Source: Steromphala cineraria (Eukaryota; Mollusca; Gastropoda; Trochida; Trochidae). Taken from it: a stretch of 64,000 nucleotides of DNA. The DNA is taken from assembly GCA_916613615.1 (NCBI GenBank), contig OU744727.1, positions 21,666,777-21,730,776 on the forward strand. Reading direction: 5' to 3'. The notes under the pieces were generated by a model, which was not told the DNA's origin, did not search any database, and was given only the letters and a program-made list of their open reading frames with translations. The stretch's first letter is position 1, and each line of letters starts with the position of its first letter. Below, piece after piece: positions 1 through 28,959 of the stretch. The translations under genes and the position numbers were made by a program.

Positions 1-198
1 CGGTTTTTCAACTCGTTGTCTTTAAAGCTAGCTAGCATAGTGTTTGGCAAGCTTGTTACGTTAGGCACTTTCGACAATTATTGCAATAAAGTTAAGATAT
101 GTCTCAATATATGTACAAACGTACACTAGTATATTACGAAAAAACAATTCATTACGTACATTTTTAGTGAAAAGGGGACGTACCGGCCCCGGTCTCCC
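1..198 (-). other. Flank downstream of Gypsy ORF, possible start of 3' LTR
   Basis: On the minus strand this follows the integrase stop codon. A purine-rich run, largely inside the last integrase codons (about 190-227), could serve as a polypurine tract, and a TGTACGTAATG-like string lies about 30 bases further on, which would suit an LTR start. The window ends before any second copy, so an LTR is only a possibility. Confidence 0.25.
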
Positions 199-1218
199 CT
201 ACCTCCCCTCCCCTCCCTCTTCCGCAACAGGTGTGTCGTCCCCTGTATGAGTGTCTACTGTAACAACAACTTCCTCATCAGACCCAGCTTCATCGACTAC
301 ATCATCAGCAACTTCATCTATGACTTCCTCTGACAAACTGTTCAAATCGACTTCCTGATCACGTTGTGACACAAGAGATCGTCGTCTTGGTTTTGGAACT
401 GGTGCAATCTTTTCTGGTTGACATGGTAAACTACCTACGGGGAGAAGATGATTTCTATGAAGAATTCGTTTCCTGCCGATTCCATCCTCTCTCTGCACCT
501 CGAACACTGGAATTTCATGGTTAGGCTGCTGTAAAACAATATAAACATGTTCTTCCCATTTATCAGATATTTTATGTTTACCTTCAAATGCAAGAGCACG
601 AACAAGAACTCTGTCACCGACGTGAAGATTTGCTAAACAAGCTTTATCATCATAGTTCCGTTTCTGTCGAGCCTGTGCTTTTTTCGCTGACATAGAAGCC
701 AATTCATATGATTCTTTCAACCGATTTTGCAGAGAATCCACGTACTTGGACAATGACACATGTGTTTCACCACTATCCGGTCCAAAAGCTAAATCAATTG
801 GCAAGCGTGGATCATGCCCAAACATCAAAAAGTGAGGAGAGAATCCTGTGGTTTCGTGACGAGTACAGTAATATGCGTGTATCAATGAATTGACATAAGA
901 TTTCCAATCAGCTTTCTGTGATGGTTGTAGCGTGACTAACATATTCAACAAAGTATGATTGAAGCATTCTGTAAGACCATTTCCCATGGGATGATATGGT
1001 GTTGTATGGGACTTGTCCATGTCGGTTATAGAACATACCTCCCTGATAATCTTACTCTCAAAATTCGCACCTTGGTCGCTATGAATACGGGCTGGAATTC
1101 CATAGTGGACAATGAACTGATTGAAAAGAGCTTCAGCTGTCGTTTTTGCAGTCATATTACGTGTTGGCACTGCTTGCGCATACTTGGTAAAATGGTCTGT
1201 ATACAAAACATGACTAAA
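199..1218 (-). mobile_element. Ty3/Gypsy pol fragment: integrase core plus C-terminal domain
   Basis: An open frame of about 335 codons encodes a retrotransposon integrase, the enzyme that inserts element cDNA into the host genome. The core keeps the D,D35E triad: D4 in YTDHFTKY, D44 in HSDQGANF and E80 in GLTECFNH, numbered from the TTG at 1206. Around residues 185-260 a GPY/F-like module follows (GDRVLVRA, KISDKWEEHVYIV, RILHRNHLLPV), then a strongly acidic tail. The frame has no ATG start: it reads back to about 1230, where a stop closes it, so protease, reverse transcriptase, RNase H and the zinc-binding integrase N-terminus are missing. The usual Q-x-E-R-x-N around the catalytic glutamate is L-T-E-C-F-N, which may impair activity. 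I read this as a 5'-truncated copy. The frame itself is unbroken, so it is not very old. Confidence 0.85.
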
Positions 1219-1319
1219 ATACTTTATTGGCTAGTTTTAATTACTTATTTCATTTCAGCATATATTTACATCATGTGTTTGTTACACGTTTAATATTCGA
1301 AATTATCCATCCAATTAAT

Positions 1320-2069
1320 CTACCTATTTGTCTTGACACAGGACCTAAATACTTTATACATACTTTTAACACTAGAGCACAATTTCCCCTTCAAACCAAC
1401 TCTGCAAAGAAGTAACAACAACTTATTCCTATTGACACTATCAAAGGCCTTTTTGAAATCAACAAAGGCAACATACAGTCTACCCTTAGCCTTAGAAAGA
1501 TTTTTGTACAAGTGCACACAATGTAAGAAGGTTATCAGCTGTAGAATATCCGGCCCTGAACCCAGACTGAGATTCCGAAATAAGCAACTTACTGTTCGCC
1601 CAATTAGTTATTCTACTATTAAGGATACCAATATATATTTTACTGAAAATTTACAATAACGATATGCCTCGGAAATTGTACAGTCACGCTGTCCTCCTTT
1701 GTTCAACGGAACAATAATGCCTTCTGACCACTTCGTAGGAAAAATACCTGAATCAAAAATATTGTTAAATAGTTTAACCATATAACAAATAAGAAATTGA
1801 TGGCCATATAAAACAATTTCCGCCAAAAGTTTATCGGTACCTGCTGATTTACCAGACTTCAAACGCCCTAACGACCGAATAACCTCCTCTTCCACTATCG
1901 GGGAATCAAAACATCTCACAGTAGTCACCAATGTCAACTTGACCTGACGGCATGAAACTCCCGTGGTCGTCAACATGAATGTCAGTTTCATCTGACCCAT
2001 TACCAGCGCTGTTATATAATCCGGTGAAATGAGCAAGCCAATCTGCACGTGATATCGGTGCAGGGACAA
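1320..2069 (-). pseudogene. LINE reverse transcriptase remnant (N-terminal half)
   Basis: Two minus-strand frames carry early RT motifs in order. 2069-1608 has LGRLKSGKSAGTDKLLAEI (RT motif 0/1) and WSEGIIVPLNKGG. 1517-1320 has VAFVDFKKAFDSVNR, the conserved aspartate-containing palm motif A. A frameshift or small deletion separates them where NYRGISLL would be expected. The palm YxDD motif is not present, so the copy cannot be active. Confidence 0.75.
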
Positions 2070-2490
2070 CCCTCTTACGCATACGCTTCAGACAGGACCA
2101 AAACAAACGGTGATCATTTTTACAAGCAAGAGAACATAACTTATCGACCTTCTTCTTATTAAATGCCTGTTTTTTACCTTTAACTGTTGACTTATACTTA
2201 TTCCAAACATGTTTATACTGACTGTAAGTATGGCGTGCTTTACAATATCTATGGAGTCTTAACAGCCTCCTACTCTGCAGTTTTAAATCATAACATTCTT
2301 TGTCATACCAGAAGCTTTTCAAAGGTTTATGTCTACAGATGGATGATTTAACAAAACATTTTAATGCATCATACATAATATTATTAAACCTTGAAATAGA
2401 CATGTCGACATCAGTGTCAAGAATATCAGTTGCATTACTTATTGCTGACATAGTTTCAACACTTGATAGATTGTTCATGTACACATCCAC
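1906..2490 (-). pseudogene. LINE ORF2 linker between endonuclease and RT
   Basis: An open frame of 194 codons is rich in lysine and arginine (KPLKSFWYDKECYDL, RLLRLHRYCK). The pattern of a tryptophan followed by a K-E/D-C-Y motif is typical of the segment joining endonuclease and reverse transcriptase in LINE ORF2 proteins. It ends in a different frame from the RT piece that follows, so a frameshift lies near 2000. Confidence 0.6.
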
Positions 2491-2809
2491 CTTCGATTCA
2501 TCCCAGACGTATTTATCAGTCTCTGTAAAGTTTGTATTATCAGGCTCTAGTGTTCCTGTTTTAAACGTTAGTGGTAGATGTTTAGATTCAGATCTGTTTC
2601 CAAGAGCAAAGTCCTGTATTGTGGAGAACAGTTCAGAAGATGCAATGCAGTAATCTATCGCACTTGCACCATTATCGCAAATGAATGTAAATTTCCCCGT
2701 TGGTATGGAAACCCGACCGTTCAGAATGGATATTTAGAGATTGGCACAGTTCCAAAAGTGATCTACCAAACCGATTGACAGTATTGTCCTCATTTGATCT
2801 GGGAGTTGA

Positions 2810-3190
2810 TTATCCAACCTGGAAAATATTATCTTCGTCCACATGTCTATAGGGTTCAATATAATCAGGTACTACACCAGTCCTCGAATTAAAATCCCCA
2901 CACAATAATATGGAATGATCTGAATTACATTTTTCTAAGATGTTTATAAGAGTGTCTTCTAATATTGTTTTTCCATTTTTACTGGCATTGTCATTGTAAA
3001 AGGATGCATATCTAGGTGGAATGTATAAGAAACCTAATAGAATATCATTTTCAACATCAAACAATTGCTTATTTACACTGAAAAATATGTCAAAATGACA
3101 TTGGTAAAGTGAAATATTTAATAATAGTTCTTTTGATAAATACTTGTATACTTCTATGCCACCACATTAGCGACCCTTGCCATGGAACCT
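2810..3190 (-). pseudogene. LINE endonuclease domain remnant
   Basis: The minus-strand translation gives YLSKELLLNISLYQCHFD, then LLGFLYIPPRY and ILLCGDFNSRTG. The last two match the conserved tyrosine-proline strand and the GDFN metal-binding motif of exonuclease/endonuclease/phosphatase domains in LINE ORF2 proteins. One in-frame stop lies upstream near 3165, and the N-terminal catalytic part is missing. The frame closes soon after the GDFN motif, so the SDH motif is not seen in it. Confidence 0.7.
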
Positions 3191-3230
3191 GGTGGCATTA
3201 TGAGCAAAACATTTGTAATCACCAAAACTT

Positions 3231-3242
3231 GGGGGGGGGGGG
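3231..3242. repeat. G12 homopolymer
   Basis: Twelve consecutive guanines at the upstream edge of the LINE remnant. Such runs are prone to length errors in assembly. Confidence 0.9.
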
Positions 3243-3349
3243 TCAATTTCTTTATCTGTCCAGGTCTCTAAGAGGGTATGACATCATGTTCTAATAAATA
3301 ATAAATGAAATCAACATCATTTAATTTTGACATTAATCCTTCAATGTTC

Positions 3350-4260
3350 AATGTTGAAATCACACTTTAAGCTATTGGTATATAATCTAATTCAAAACAA
3401 ATCACATTCGTTAAAAACTTTCAAGCATAATTTTAGTTGCAAACTTCTATGACCAATATGTCTTGTGAAAACTATGACATTGACTTAATGTTGATGAATG
3501 AAATATTACGACCCACAAGAATTCTTATGTTGTGTTTTAATGATCTTAAACTGATAGAAAGATGTTTTCAGTAACACAAATATTCAGAGATTGATGACAT
3601 GATGCAATGATGCAATATATCTAGTTTTTCCTATTTCTTTAGATTAAATGATAACATGATGAAAAGTTAAGAAAACGGTTTTTGGTCAAAATCCTGGTAT
3701 CAGGCAATAAATGAAATGTAGACGTTCTAGATATTGGTTTCACAATTGCTATTCATGTATTTTTGTATTTCCTCTCAATTGCACATGTTTTCAAACTCAG
3801 GCAAGTGATACAGGAATTCATAGCAACTTGTTCATTAAATAATGAATTATGAAAGGAAACAAAATCCAAAACGAAGAGACATGTGTAGGCAATCTCATAA
3901 TCAAACGTTAGTAAATGCAGAGTTTTGCAAATCTTTACAAAGCATCACAACATTTCAACAATTCACAACAACTTCCTTGATGGTGATGAATTGTTTTGGG
4001 ACATTTCCTTATTAAGTCTATTGATGTTGATATATTTTCATGACTTTATATTTTAAATTTTACAAAGAAACTCGCAAATTCAATTCCGAAAAACTACAAA
4101 ATCTTAAGCTGTCCATTGGTAATCTTGAATTGACGAAACATGGTTGAACATCCTCATCACTGATCATGTTGTATTCAACATACATACTTGTAGCTCCAAC
4201 AATACCCTGATATTTATCAATCCAAAAGCCTTTTGTTACAAACAGATTGTTATTCATGTT
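3350..4260 (+). repeat. Diverged direct duplication, upstream copy
   Basis: Several blocks resemble 23780-24950 in the same order and orientation, for example GATGCAATGATGCAATATAT at about 3601 against the same string with one change at about 24271, and CTTGTGAAAACTATGACATT against a close match at about 24138. Gaps of tens to hundreds of bases separate the blocks. There is no coding signal. It may be the old 3' flank of a lost upstream paralogue, or an unrecognised dispersed repeat. Confidence 0.5.
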
Positions 4261-5298
4261 TTAAGCCAATTAGTTTCGCTAATCAAAGAGCCTTACATAA
4301 ATTATATTTAATAATAGAAACGGATCCATTGCTGAAAGAAGGCTTTTGGGTGATACGCATTTAACAGGGTTTAAAGTTGTTGAAAAATGTTCCAGAACAT
4401 TTGGCTTTTTAACCAAAACTCTACAATTTGAGTACCAATTGAGTGACACACATGTATATATACATGTGAGCTACACTATGATGATAAATTTACATTTGTT
4501 TATATGATCTAATTGTGAAACATGCAAGCAGTAAAGTTTCCACTCAAAATTCAAGTAAAATCAAGTTTGTACTCTATTTCCACACGTTCAATAAACTTAA
4601 AACCAAAATTTGTGATCATTCTGATAGTAAAACGGTAGAATCGGTATAACTAGAACTAAACCATCGTTTGCACAACTAGCAAATCAAAATTTTAGGGCAA
4701 TATCATATTTCTCACTTTATGTATGTATCCTAAGTTAACAGGAGATAATATTTTGGCTTTCTAGACGTCCGTTTAAATGATATAATAAAATGTGTTAATT
4801 AAGTACCAAGTATTTGGAATAGTGTGTCATCACTTCCAAATCAACCATTAAAGTGTCAAATAACATTTTTTCTGCATCAAAGCTCGTCCATTAATGGGAG
4901 ACTGTTGATAGAGTTTTCTGTCACCAATTTTTAGACTTCAGAGTTATTGCTTTGATTTGACTTTCATTGGTTTCAGGGTTTGTTTGACATGATTAGTCTG
5001 GCATTTCTGAAGAGAACTTTTAACTATTCATTTCTTTCATGTGCAGCAACATGATCATGTATCACGTGCGCACATGATTATGTGTATTTGAAAAGGTTTA
5101 TGTTATAGAAATGTTGTGTTTCGAGAAATTTCACATTTGTATGTGTGAATGAAAATGAAGTTTGAAATGTTCTTTCACCTGATGTTATACAGTTTATTGA
5201 TACAGTATATCTATAAAGTTAATGGTAAGGAACTTGAAAACAAGAAAACGGTTTTCTCTTTATCTGCTGATACTTAAAAACTTAAATGTTAATGGATT
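4261..5298. other. Non-coding, nothing recognised
   Basis: AT-rich sequence with no convincing open frame, RNA gene or repeat that I can identify. A short palindrome (ACATGTATATATACATGT) sits near 4452. Confidence 0.5.
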
Positions 5299-5302
5299 TT
5301 AA

Positions 5303-5657
5303 AGTGGCAGTAGCATGTTTTTGGAAAATATTATATTTTGAAATATATCTCCGATAACTGTACGTTCATGCTAAATATATCATTTTGAAAGTGTCAAAGA
5401 GCTCATTACACAAACCAATTATCCTTATTCAGAGAACAAATTATAAAGATTCGCTGAAGGTCCATTGGCGGCCATTTTTGTGTGAACACCTTTAATTCAT
5501 TTGTGCAAGAAAAAGGAATTGCATTGCTGAACTTTACATTATATCTCTGATTTATTACTCCTTCATTTAGTTTAAACAGATTGTCTTTCAATTGAATTTT
5601 CATTTTTCATTTTCCTGAAATCACATTATATTCCCTCTGATACGAGCTACTGGTCCT
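5303..5657. mobile_element. TTAA-flanked MITE, copy 1
   Basis: Ends AGTGGCAGTAGCATG and (as reverse complement) AGGACCAGTAGCTCG lie inside TTAA at 5299-5302 and 5658-5661. It shares an internal block around GTGTGAACACCTTTAATTC, inverted, with the copies at 12389 and 26090. The TTAA duplication and AGG-type ends fit piggyBac- or Kolobok-mobilised MITEs. This is the most diverged copy. Confidence 0.75.
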
Positions 5658-5661
5658 TTAA

Positions 5662-6180
5662 GATGTTAAAAAATCAAACTGGAATGAAAATATACAAGTT
5701 TCCATTTTCCCAAAAGTTATACCCACAAAGATATACAAAGTTGCTCTTGTCTTCAGATTATATCCCCCTACTTTTCCAGAAATAGAAGATACATGCACAT
5801 CTAATGAGACAAATACCATGATGATTTTATAGTTTTTACTTATAGTTCTTGTTTAGGCTCCTTTATCGATGCAAAATATTCTCCAATGATGTAACTAATT
5901 ATTTCAAAGATTCAATTTCATAATACTGTCTTAATATATAGCTTTTTAGAAGATAATACCTGTACAGTTAAATAGTAAAGCACTAATATCTTAGTAAGAT
6001 GAAATAAACTTCTAAATGACATCGTAAAACTAACAGTAAATCCTACATACTTATGCTTTTAACATGATACTTTTTCAAATCTTAAAACATTTTACTTTCT
6101 GATAAAATAAACACTTCCAAGTTTTCTGTTGAATTCCAAATCCAAGATCGTTTATGTTGACGAGTTAAGTATCTGTTTTA
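5662..6180. other. Non-coding upstream of the FReD gene
   Basis: AT-rich sequence with scattered short repeats. I see no exon, TATA-like promoter core or RNA gene in it. Confidence 0.4.
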
Positions 6181-6466
6181 TCAATAGAATTACACGATAT
6201 GCACTTAGGAGTGCACAGTTTGCTTGTTCCAAAGCGAACCTAGTTATGCAATGGAACAGCACAGCTTAGCATATCAGATGACATGGCACATGTGTATCTT
6301 TTCTTATTAAGGAATTGCGTTCCTACATTCCTGGAATAACAAACTACTGACATCACATGTTCCGTGAAGGGCTTGAAGCTGAAAGAGACGTTCAAGGATT
6401 CATTTCATGGGAAGGCACCGTTTGAGCAGCATTCAACTCTCAAGCAGAAACCGTTTCCACAGCATC
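6181..6466 (+). promoter_or_regulatory. Probable promoter / 5' UTR of the FReD gene
   Basis: This segment is less AT-rich than its surroundings and lies directly before the signal-peptide exon. TTCCTGGAA at 6328-6336 fits the STAT consensus TTCNNNGAA. There is no clear TATA box. The transcription start cannot be placed from sequence alone. Confidence 0.35.
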
Positions 6467-23005
<16,539 letters not shown>

Positions 23006-23779
23006 AAAAAATGCAACGCATACAAACTAGACTCCTCCACCCATGTACATACTATGGTAAGCAAACAATTGAATGACTCAGTGCTGAAAGAGTTAGTCCT
23101 ACTTCAAATAGCCTTTGTACATTCACCTTCGGAATATCTGACAAGAAATTATTCGTTATTCATTTACTTACTTCCTATTCATTTTATCTTATGTAGCACT
23201 CTATGAAACCAGAAATCATTAGTTTACTTGGAAAAGTAGAGAACTGAATCATGAATGATATATGGTGCATGAACTAGTTGATAACTGTATTGATATGTAT
23301 TAAAAACTGAAATGCGATTTTAGCTGAAATCATATCAATAAGAACTTTGGTAAGCGGACAAATGATTGATTCCTCTATTGTTTCTTAATTTATAACAGGG
23401 ATCTGAGTATATTCACCTCCAACTTCAGCATACCATCAATAACTGAATCTACCAGTATAAGTACCATTTGACATAGGTTTATGAAAAAAAAACATTTTGG
23501 TTTTACTCGCGTTTGTGAGGGCTTGGGATTCTATTGTAAATAATTTTGTTGATATGGTTTGAAAACTATAGTCAGTACAATGTCAATTTCAAATCTATTA
23601 GCGTTTAAAACTTAATTCTAAATAACCATTTATATTTTATCTGCTTTGTCCTCTAAGTTGAAGTTAACTGTATTTTGCATTTTAATTGATTATTACCGAA
23701 ATGTAAACGTATAAAGGATATGTTTGTTTAATGTTTGATTGCAACGTGACATCCACTGATCATCAATTACCCTTTGTGT
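23006..23779 (+). other. FReD 3' UTR and flank
   Basis: No coding signal. No AATAAA is obvious in the first few hundred bases; ATTAAA-like strings near 23298 and 23823 are possible weak polyadenylation signals. Confidence 0.3.
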
Positions 23780-24950
23780 TCTTATTGAATCTAATCCAAA
23801 ACAAATCGCAATCTTTGTAACAGATTAAAGCATTATTTACTTGGATGTTATCACTTGGTCTGTCAACTTGCATGAGAGCCTTACTGCATTGATTACATTG
23901 ATTTATTATGATGAATTGAATTGTATGATGTATATTTTTCTTTGATTCTTTTTCAAAACAAATCCTACTTCTTCAATACATCAATACGTCTGAACCAAAA
24001 TTTAATCAAATCTAACCACAAGATCTATCAGCATGTACACTTGAACCTATTGTTTGCATAGAAAAGTGCACAATGTATAATTATACTGGTTGAACAAAAA
24101 AAAAACAAGTTACAAACTCTTCTGTCCCGTATGGCTTGTGAAAAGAGTGACATTAATTTGATGTTGATTAATAAAATGTTATGATTCACAAAAATATCTT
24201 GTTGTTCTTTATGGATCTTAAACTTCTCTGTAACCAACACATTATGGAATGAATGGATGAATATGGAATGATGCAATGATGCGATATATCTAGTTTGTTT
24301 TGCTAAAATTAAAGATATTAACATCATTGATTTCGCCTTTCCTCTTCTGATAGAAGAAAAATATATATGAATATTTGGAAATTGGTATTAGTTTGACAAT
24401 AACTATCAAATCATGTTTTTTGTATTTTAATTGTCCTTTCAACTTCACCTGTATTCAAGCAATATTAAGTGGAATAAACGTGGTACAGGGATTCATATGA
24501 ACGTTTAGATTGAGTAATAATGAAATATTGAATAAATCAAAATACATTAAAAAGATATATCTGACGAACATATAGTTTATCAATTATTCCAAACAACGTT
24601 TTTATTTAATTTACTCATTTGTGTTGAGCTGGTCATTTGTATACATCGCCAGTCTCATATCAAAAGGTAAGTTTATGTAAAGGTTTTGCAAATCTCACAA
24701 CAGAGAAACTGAAAAAGTTTAAGTGTTTAAAAATGTATTACTGTATTGAAACAAACTTTTTGGGGCATTTTCAGTTTGACATATTGATATTTGTAGTGTA
24801 GTGTAGTTTTGATGGGTCTACATTTGAAAAGTAAATAAAGAAAAAAACGCAAATTCAATCCCCAATATTACAAAAACTGCAGAGGTCTAGTGAAGTCATG
24901 GATTAAAGAAGCATTGTTGAAAATCTTCACCACATGTGTTAATCAACATT
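23780..24950 (+). repeat. Diverged direct duplication, downstream copy
   Basis: Blocks match 3350-4260 in the same order: AATCTAATCCAAAACAAATC, the CTTGTGAAAAGAGTGACATT block, GATGCAATGATGCGATATAT, and CGCAAATTCAATCCCC further on. The pair brackets the FReD gene. Confidence 0.5.
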
Positions 24951-26085
24951 TAACAGTTAATCAACAGACCTACGCCAAACCTCAATGGTATGTATTGCTG
25001 TTCTAATAACACTAGGATAAACTTGGGGAATTTAATGAAACAGGCCGCTTTTCAAACTCTTCATTGAAATAAAATGCTTTACACTTTATACTAAGTTGAG
25101 AGCTGCATGCATCAATATGAATCCATATGCAGCTGGTTACATAGATGTTGCAAAGCAAAGATCAATGATATTTGAAACTCGCATTTATCTCTGTATGTTA
25201 ACATTCAAATTTAGCCTTCCACCAACAACTCAATTAGTATATGAAGCGGCTGATGTTTGTGTTTAGATGTGTGAAACAAGGTTGTGGTTGAAAGTGTAAT
25301 AATAAACATGTACACAGAATATCGTTATTCTTGATAAAATGTCAATTTGGAGTATACCATACATGCATATTTTTTTTAAAGTTGATGGTCTATTTCATCC
25401 ATAACAAGAAGTTTGAAATTGAAGTTAATATTTTTTTAGGATGCTGCTTCTACACCAAAAGAGAAAAACGCCTGTGCACATTGGTGTTGAAGATAAGCTA
25501 GATGTTAAAATAAACAAATTTCACAAGGTTAACAACTCAAATTGTATGAGTATATGCCAATAGCACAGTGTGAAATTTGAAGTCCTTTTTGATTAAATAC
25601 TGTTGAAGCTGACAGATACTGTATTGTCATTGTTTTCATTGTTACTAGATGATTTTGAAGAATGGACGTTCATAAGATGGCGAACAATGAAATAGCATGT
25701 CATTAGTAAAGATTAAACTCAACAAAAAGACATTTTGAGTGTTGCTTGTTGATCAGCATAATGATCTATCAATACCTGTATAATTTTAATTGAATAACTT
25801 ATTTTAGTAAAAAAAAACAACAACAAAAACCAACAAACAACTATTTGGAACATATTTTGTAGGGATTTATGCAACACTGGGTCCATATTAAAAAACTCAA
25901 ATTTATTGACTATCGAGTAAAACGGCAATTTCAAAACTAACAATACATGAATACAATTCTCAGCTGGTAGTAAATGAAGCGTTCATAAAATAACAGAATG
26001 TACATATGAAACAAAATGTCATAAATTCTACATGTTTTTAATTTGACCGAAACCATAACTCATAACTTTACAATTACATTGCAAC
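24951..26085. other. Non-coding, nothing recognised
   Basis: AT-rich sequence with no supported feature. Confidence 0.4.
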
Positions 26086-26089
26086 TTAA

Positions 26090-26425
26090 AGGGGCAGTAG
26101 CACGTTTTAGGGGAAAATGAAAATTGATGGTTCCAATTGAAAGACAACGTATTTATACTACATGGAGCAGTAATAATTCAAATATATTACGTAAAGTTTA
26201 GCCATGCGATTCCTTTTTCTTACACAAAATGAATTAAAGGTGTTCACAAAAAAATGGCCGCCAATAGATTTTCAGTGAATCTTCATACTTTGTCCTCTGA
26301 CTATGGATGAGTGGTTTGTGTAATGAGATTTTTGACACTGTCAAAATAATACATTTAGCATTAACTTTCAATTATCAGTGAAAATTTTAAAATATAAAAT
26401 TATCAAAAAACGTGCTACTGCCCCT
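26090..26425. mobile_element. TTAA-flanked MITE, copy 3 (best preserved)
   Basis: It starts AGGGGCAGTAGCACG and ends CGTGCTACTGCCCCT, with TTAA at 26086-26089 and 26426-26429. Terminal repeats are near-perfect over 15 bases. There is no coding capacity. Confidence 0.9.
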
Positions 26426-26429
26426 TTAA

Positions 26430-28520
26430 GAGGTTTATCAATGTGTTATGTTTCTTAAAGAGGGGTTTTAAAGGATGAAATACAGTGTTTGGGTCAAATA
26501 AAGATTGCAGACTCTTTTCAATGTATGTAACCGCAATAAATCGTATCGAATATAACTATTTCACCAAATTGATTCCATTAACAAATGCACGTTTTAATGA
26601 TAACGCACGTGCGAAATATACTTGTGGTGTGCACAATATTACAAGTTATATGCTACCTTCCGCTCTCACGGATGATGAAATGTTATTCAAAGATTGTCTC
26701 TAAAAGTGCTGTCAATATCTATTTTACATTCTGAGATCAAAAAGTCAGAATTAAAAACTGAAATGAGAAAGTCGGCAAATTCATCATTGTCATACTTTAG
26801 GGGGAAACCTAAAATACTGTTTTGAACAAGCTTGCCAAGGTAGATAGAGTTTCATGAAATTTAAGCTTGTTTACAAAACTGTGACACATCTGTCAACAAG
26901 ATTCGAACCCGGAACCTCCGATTGTGCAATATCGTGCTGCGTATGTTTGGAGAAAATATATCGCTGCACGTTAGGCGTTGCCATTGATAACTCTCAAATA
27001 AATTGTAAATCCTGTACATACCTGTACACTGTTAGATTGGATGGCCAGAGGCAAGAGATTTTACGAATGATTGAATTATCAATTTGACAAACATAGCAGT
27101 ATTCGTTTTACTTACTAGTCTGTCAGCCACCACTGATATGAGATAAAAACCTAAGCAAGTCTATAACAAGACTTGAGAGTTCAATTTTTAGAAAATAAAG
27201 AAATGTCAGTCTCATTCTTCTAAATTTAGCTTTATTGACCAAATTTTAATTTAATAGTCTAATTGTTAGTCTATCTTTTTATCTCCCCTCTCAACGGCAT
27301 CTTCGGACATTTCTTCCCATGTCAACCTCTGTTACATGTGTTTGTCAAAACTGCCTTTTGTTGAAAGTGTGCAACACGGATATCGTATACTTAGTAAAAT
27401 ATTGTGTTACACATCTGGTTTTTCTAAATATACAAGAATAGTCATTTGCACAGTCCTCTTAACAATTTCGGGAACAGTTAAAATTCTCAATTTGAAAGTA
27501 TAAATACAACAATGGAAGTTAGAATGAAATATTAATAGTTGGTACAAAACATGTAGCATGATATACAAATATTTATCACCTATATAGTTAAACATATTGT
27601 CACATTCTTTCATTTTGCACTTGAGAAAGCCACATTACTCTTTTTACAAAGATCCTTTAAGGATTTATTTTTCTCGTCCGTGTCGGCATTGTATAAGAAC
27701 TGGTGTTAGGGATTCAAACTATTCGATCAATGAGCTGTTTGAGTGACATACTAGAATTAATTGTTTTTGGTTCGATTGGAGCGCTTGCTCCATAAAACAT
27801 AACCCGATATAATTCTCCCATTAGTCTGTTTCATCTCTTAATAGATATACTTTTCGATTTGCATTATAATTCACAATATGGTGAAAACATACGTAGAGTT
27901 ATAAAACAATTGCTCCTCCGTTACAAGCCCTAGGCTTTGCAAACAGGTCGCATCATTTATGTTTCATCTCGTAATACAAGTGGTTTAAGGAGAAGGGAGA
28001 AGGCATTTGTTTTGTATCATGAACAGATATGATTATAGTATAAACGAAAGGTTGCCATATTGTAAATAGACAGACAGTCAGACAGACAGACAGATTTCAA
28101 TACATACATGAGCAATGGGCCCAAAATGCAATATATTGAAATGGATTGAAAATGTATTTTTGCATGCATTAGGTTTTATTTGAAATAAAAGTTCATGAGT
28201 TTCACGACGTCCGTTGAACACTTTAAAAATGAAACGAAAACTAAAAATTGCCATATTGTACACTTCGAACGATATACTGTCAACTAAATATAACAGAGAA
28301 ACATAACCACATTTTCAACGGATTAAAGGGGTAATCTGAAAGTGAAAGGCGAATGTCTGTGTTTTGTGTAGATATAGTCACAATTTCATCGATCAGATTG
28401 TCATACTTTTTATCTATGACTTTATCATACATTTTGGGTCTTGCAATTACTCTCAACTTGTTTTCCTGGTGAGAATATTTGACATTTAGGCTCAAAAAAA
28501 TAAAATTGTATAAATTACAC
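26430..28520. other. Non-coding, nothing recognised apart from a short CAGA run
   Basis: A (CAGA)n-like run lies at about 28070-28095. A tRNA-B-box-like string on the minus strand near 26905 has no matching A box. Confidence 0.4.
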
Positions 28521-28522
28521 TA

Positions 28523-28940
28523 AGGCCCTTTTCTCATGCACACCTTTACATATGTTAGTAAATTTACGTATGTATGTAAATGTATTTGGGGTATGTAAAA
28601 GTGTCATGAGAACGCAATTACATACATGAGTATTATTGCACTAGGAGTAACTTTACACGACCTCAGGAGGTCATGTAAATGTAAATTTACATATACATAT
28701 AGGGAAAATCTCTTCTTCTCTTGGAGCCAAGAAGTCTTAACATCATGAAAGCTGGCGCTAGACTGAATCTACTCATATATTTTCGTTTATTATAATACAT
28801 GGCTGTATGTAATTGACAAATACAACATAATGCTTAACTACATGTGAACAGAAAGTATATTTACTATTACACATGTATGTTTAATTACATAGTGTGTAAA
28901 TTTACTCATGTATGTAAATTCGTGCATGAGAAAAGGGCCT
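28523..28940 (+). mobile_element. 418-bp MITE, copy A
   Basis: It starts AGGCCCTTTTCTCATGCAC and ends GTGCATGAGAAAAGGGCCT, a terminal inverted repeat of about 19 bases. The interior is full of TTTACATACATG-type words and has a palindromic core near CGACCTCAGGAGGTC. It has no open frame and no clear target duplication. Confidence 0.85.
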
Positions 28941-28959
28941 ACAAAATACAAATTCCCGT

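Larger units (their letters stand above)
1320..3190 (-). mobile_element. Decayed non-LTR retrotransposon (LINE) with endonuclease and RT pieces
   Basis: Read on the minus strand from 3190 down to 1320, the pieces appear in LINE ORF2 order: apurinic-type endonuclease, a basic linker, then the first half of the reverse transcriptase. Stops and frameshifts separate them. The catalytic YxDD region, the RT thumb and the 3' end are absent: similarity stops at about 1320, some 100 bases from the Gypsy fragment. LINE copies normally lose the 5' end, so loss of the 3' half suggests later deletion or rearrangement. The clade cannot be fixed by eye; the VDFKKAFDSVNR motif fits several Jockey/I/RTE-like groups. 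Confidence 0.8.

Noticed and set aside
26895..26930. B-box-like GGGTTCGAATCTTG on the minus strand
   Set aside because: No A box at a suitable distance and no cloverleaf stems, so I do not call a tRNA or SINE.
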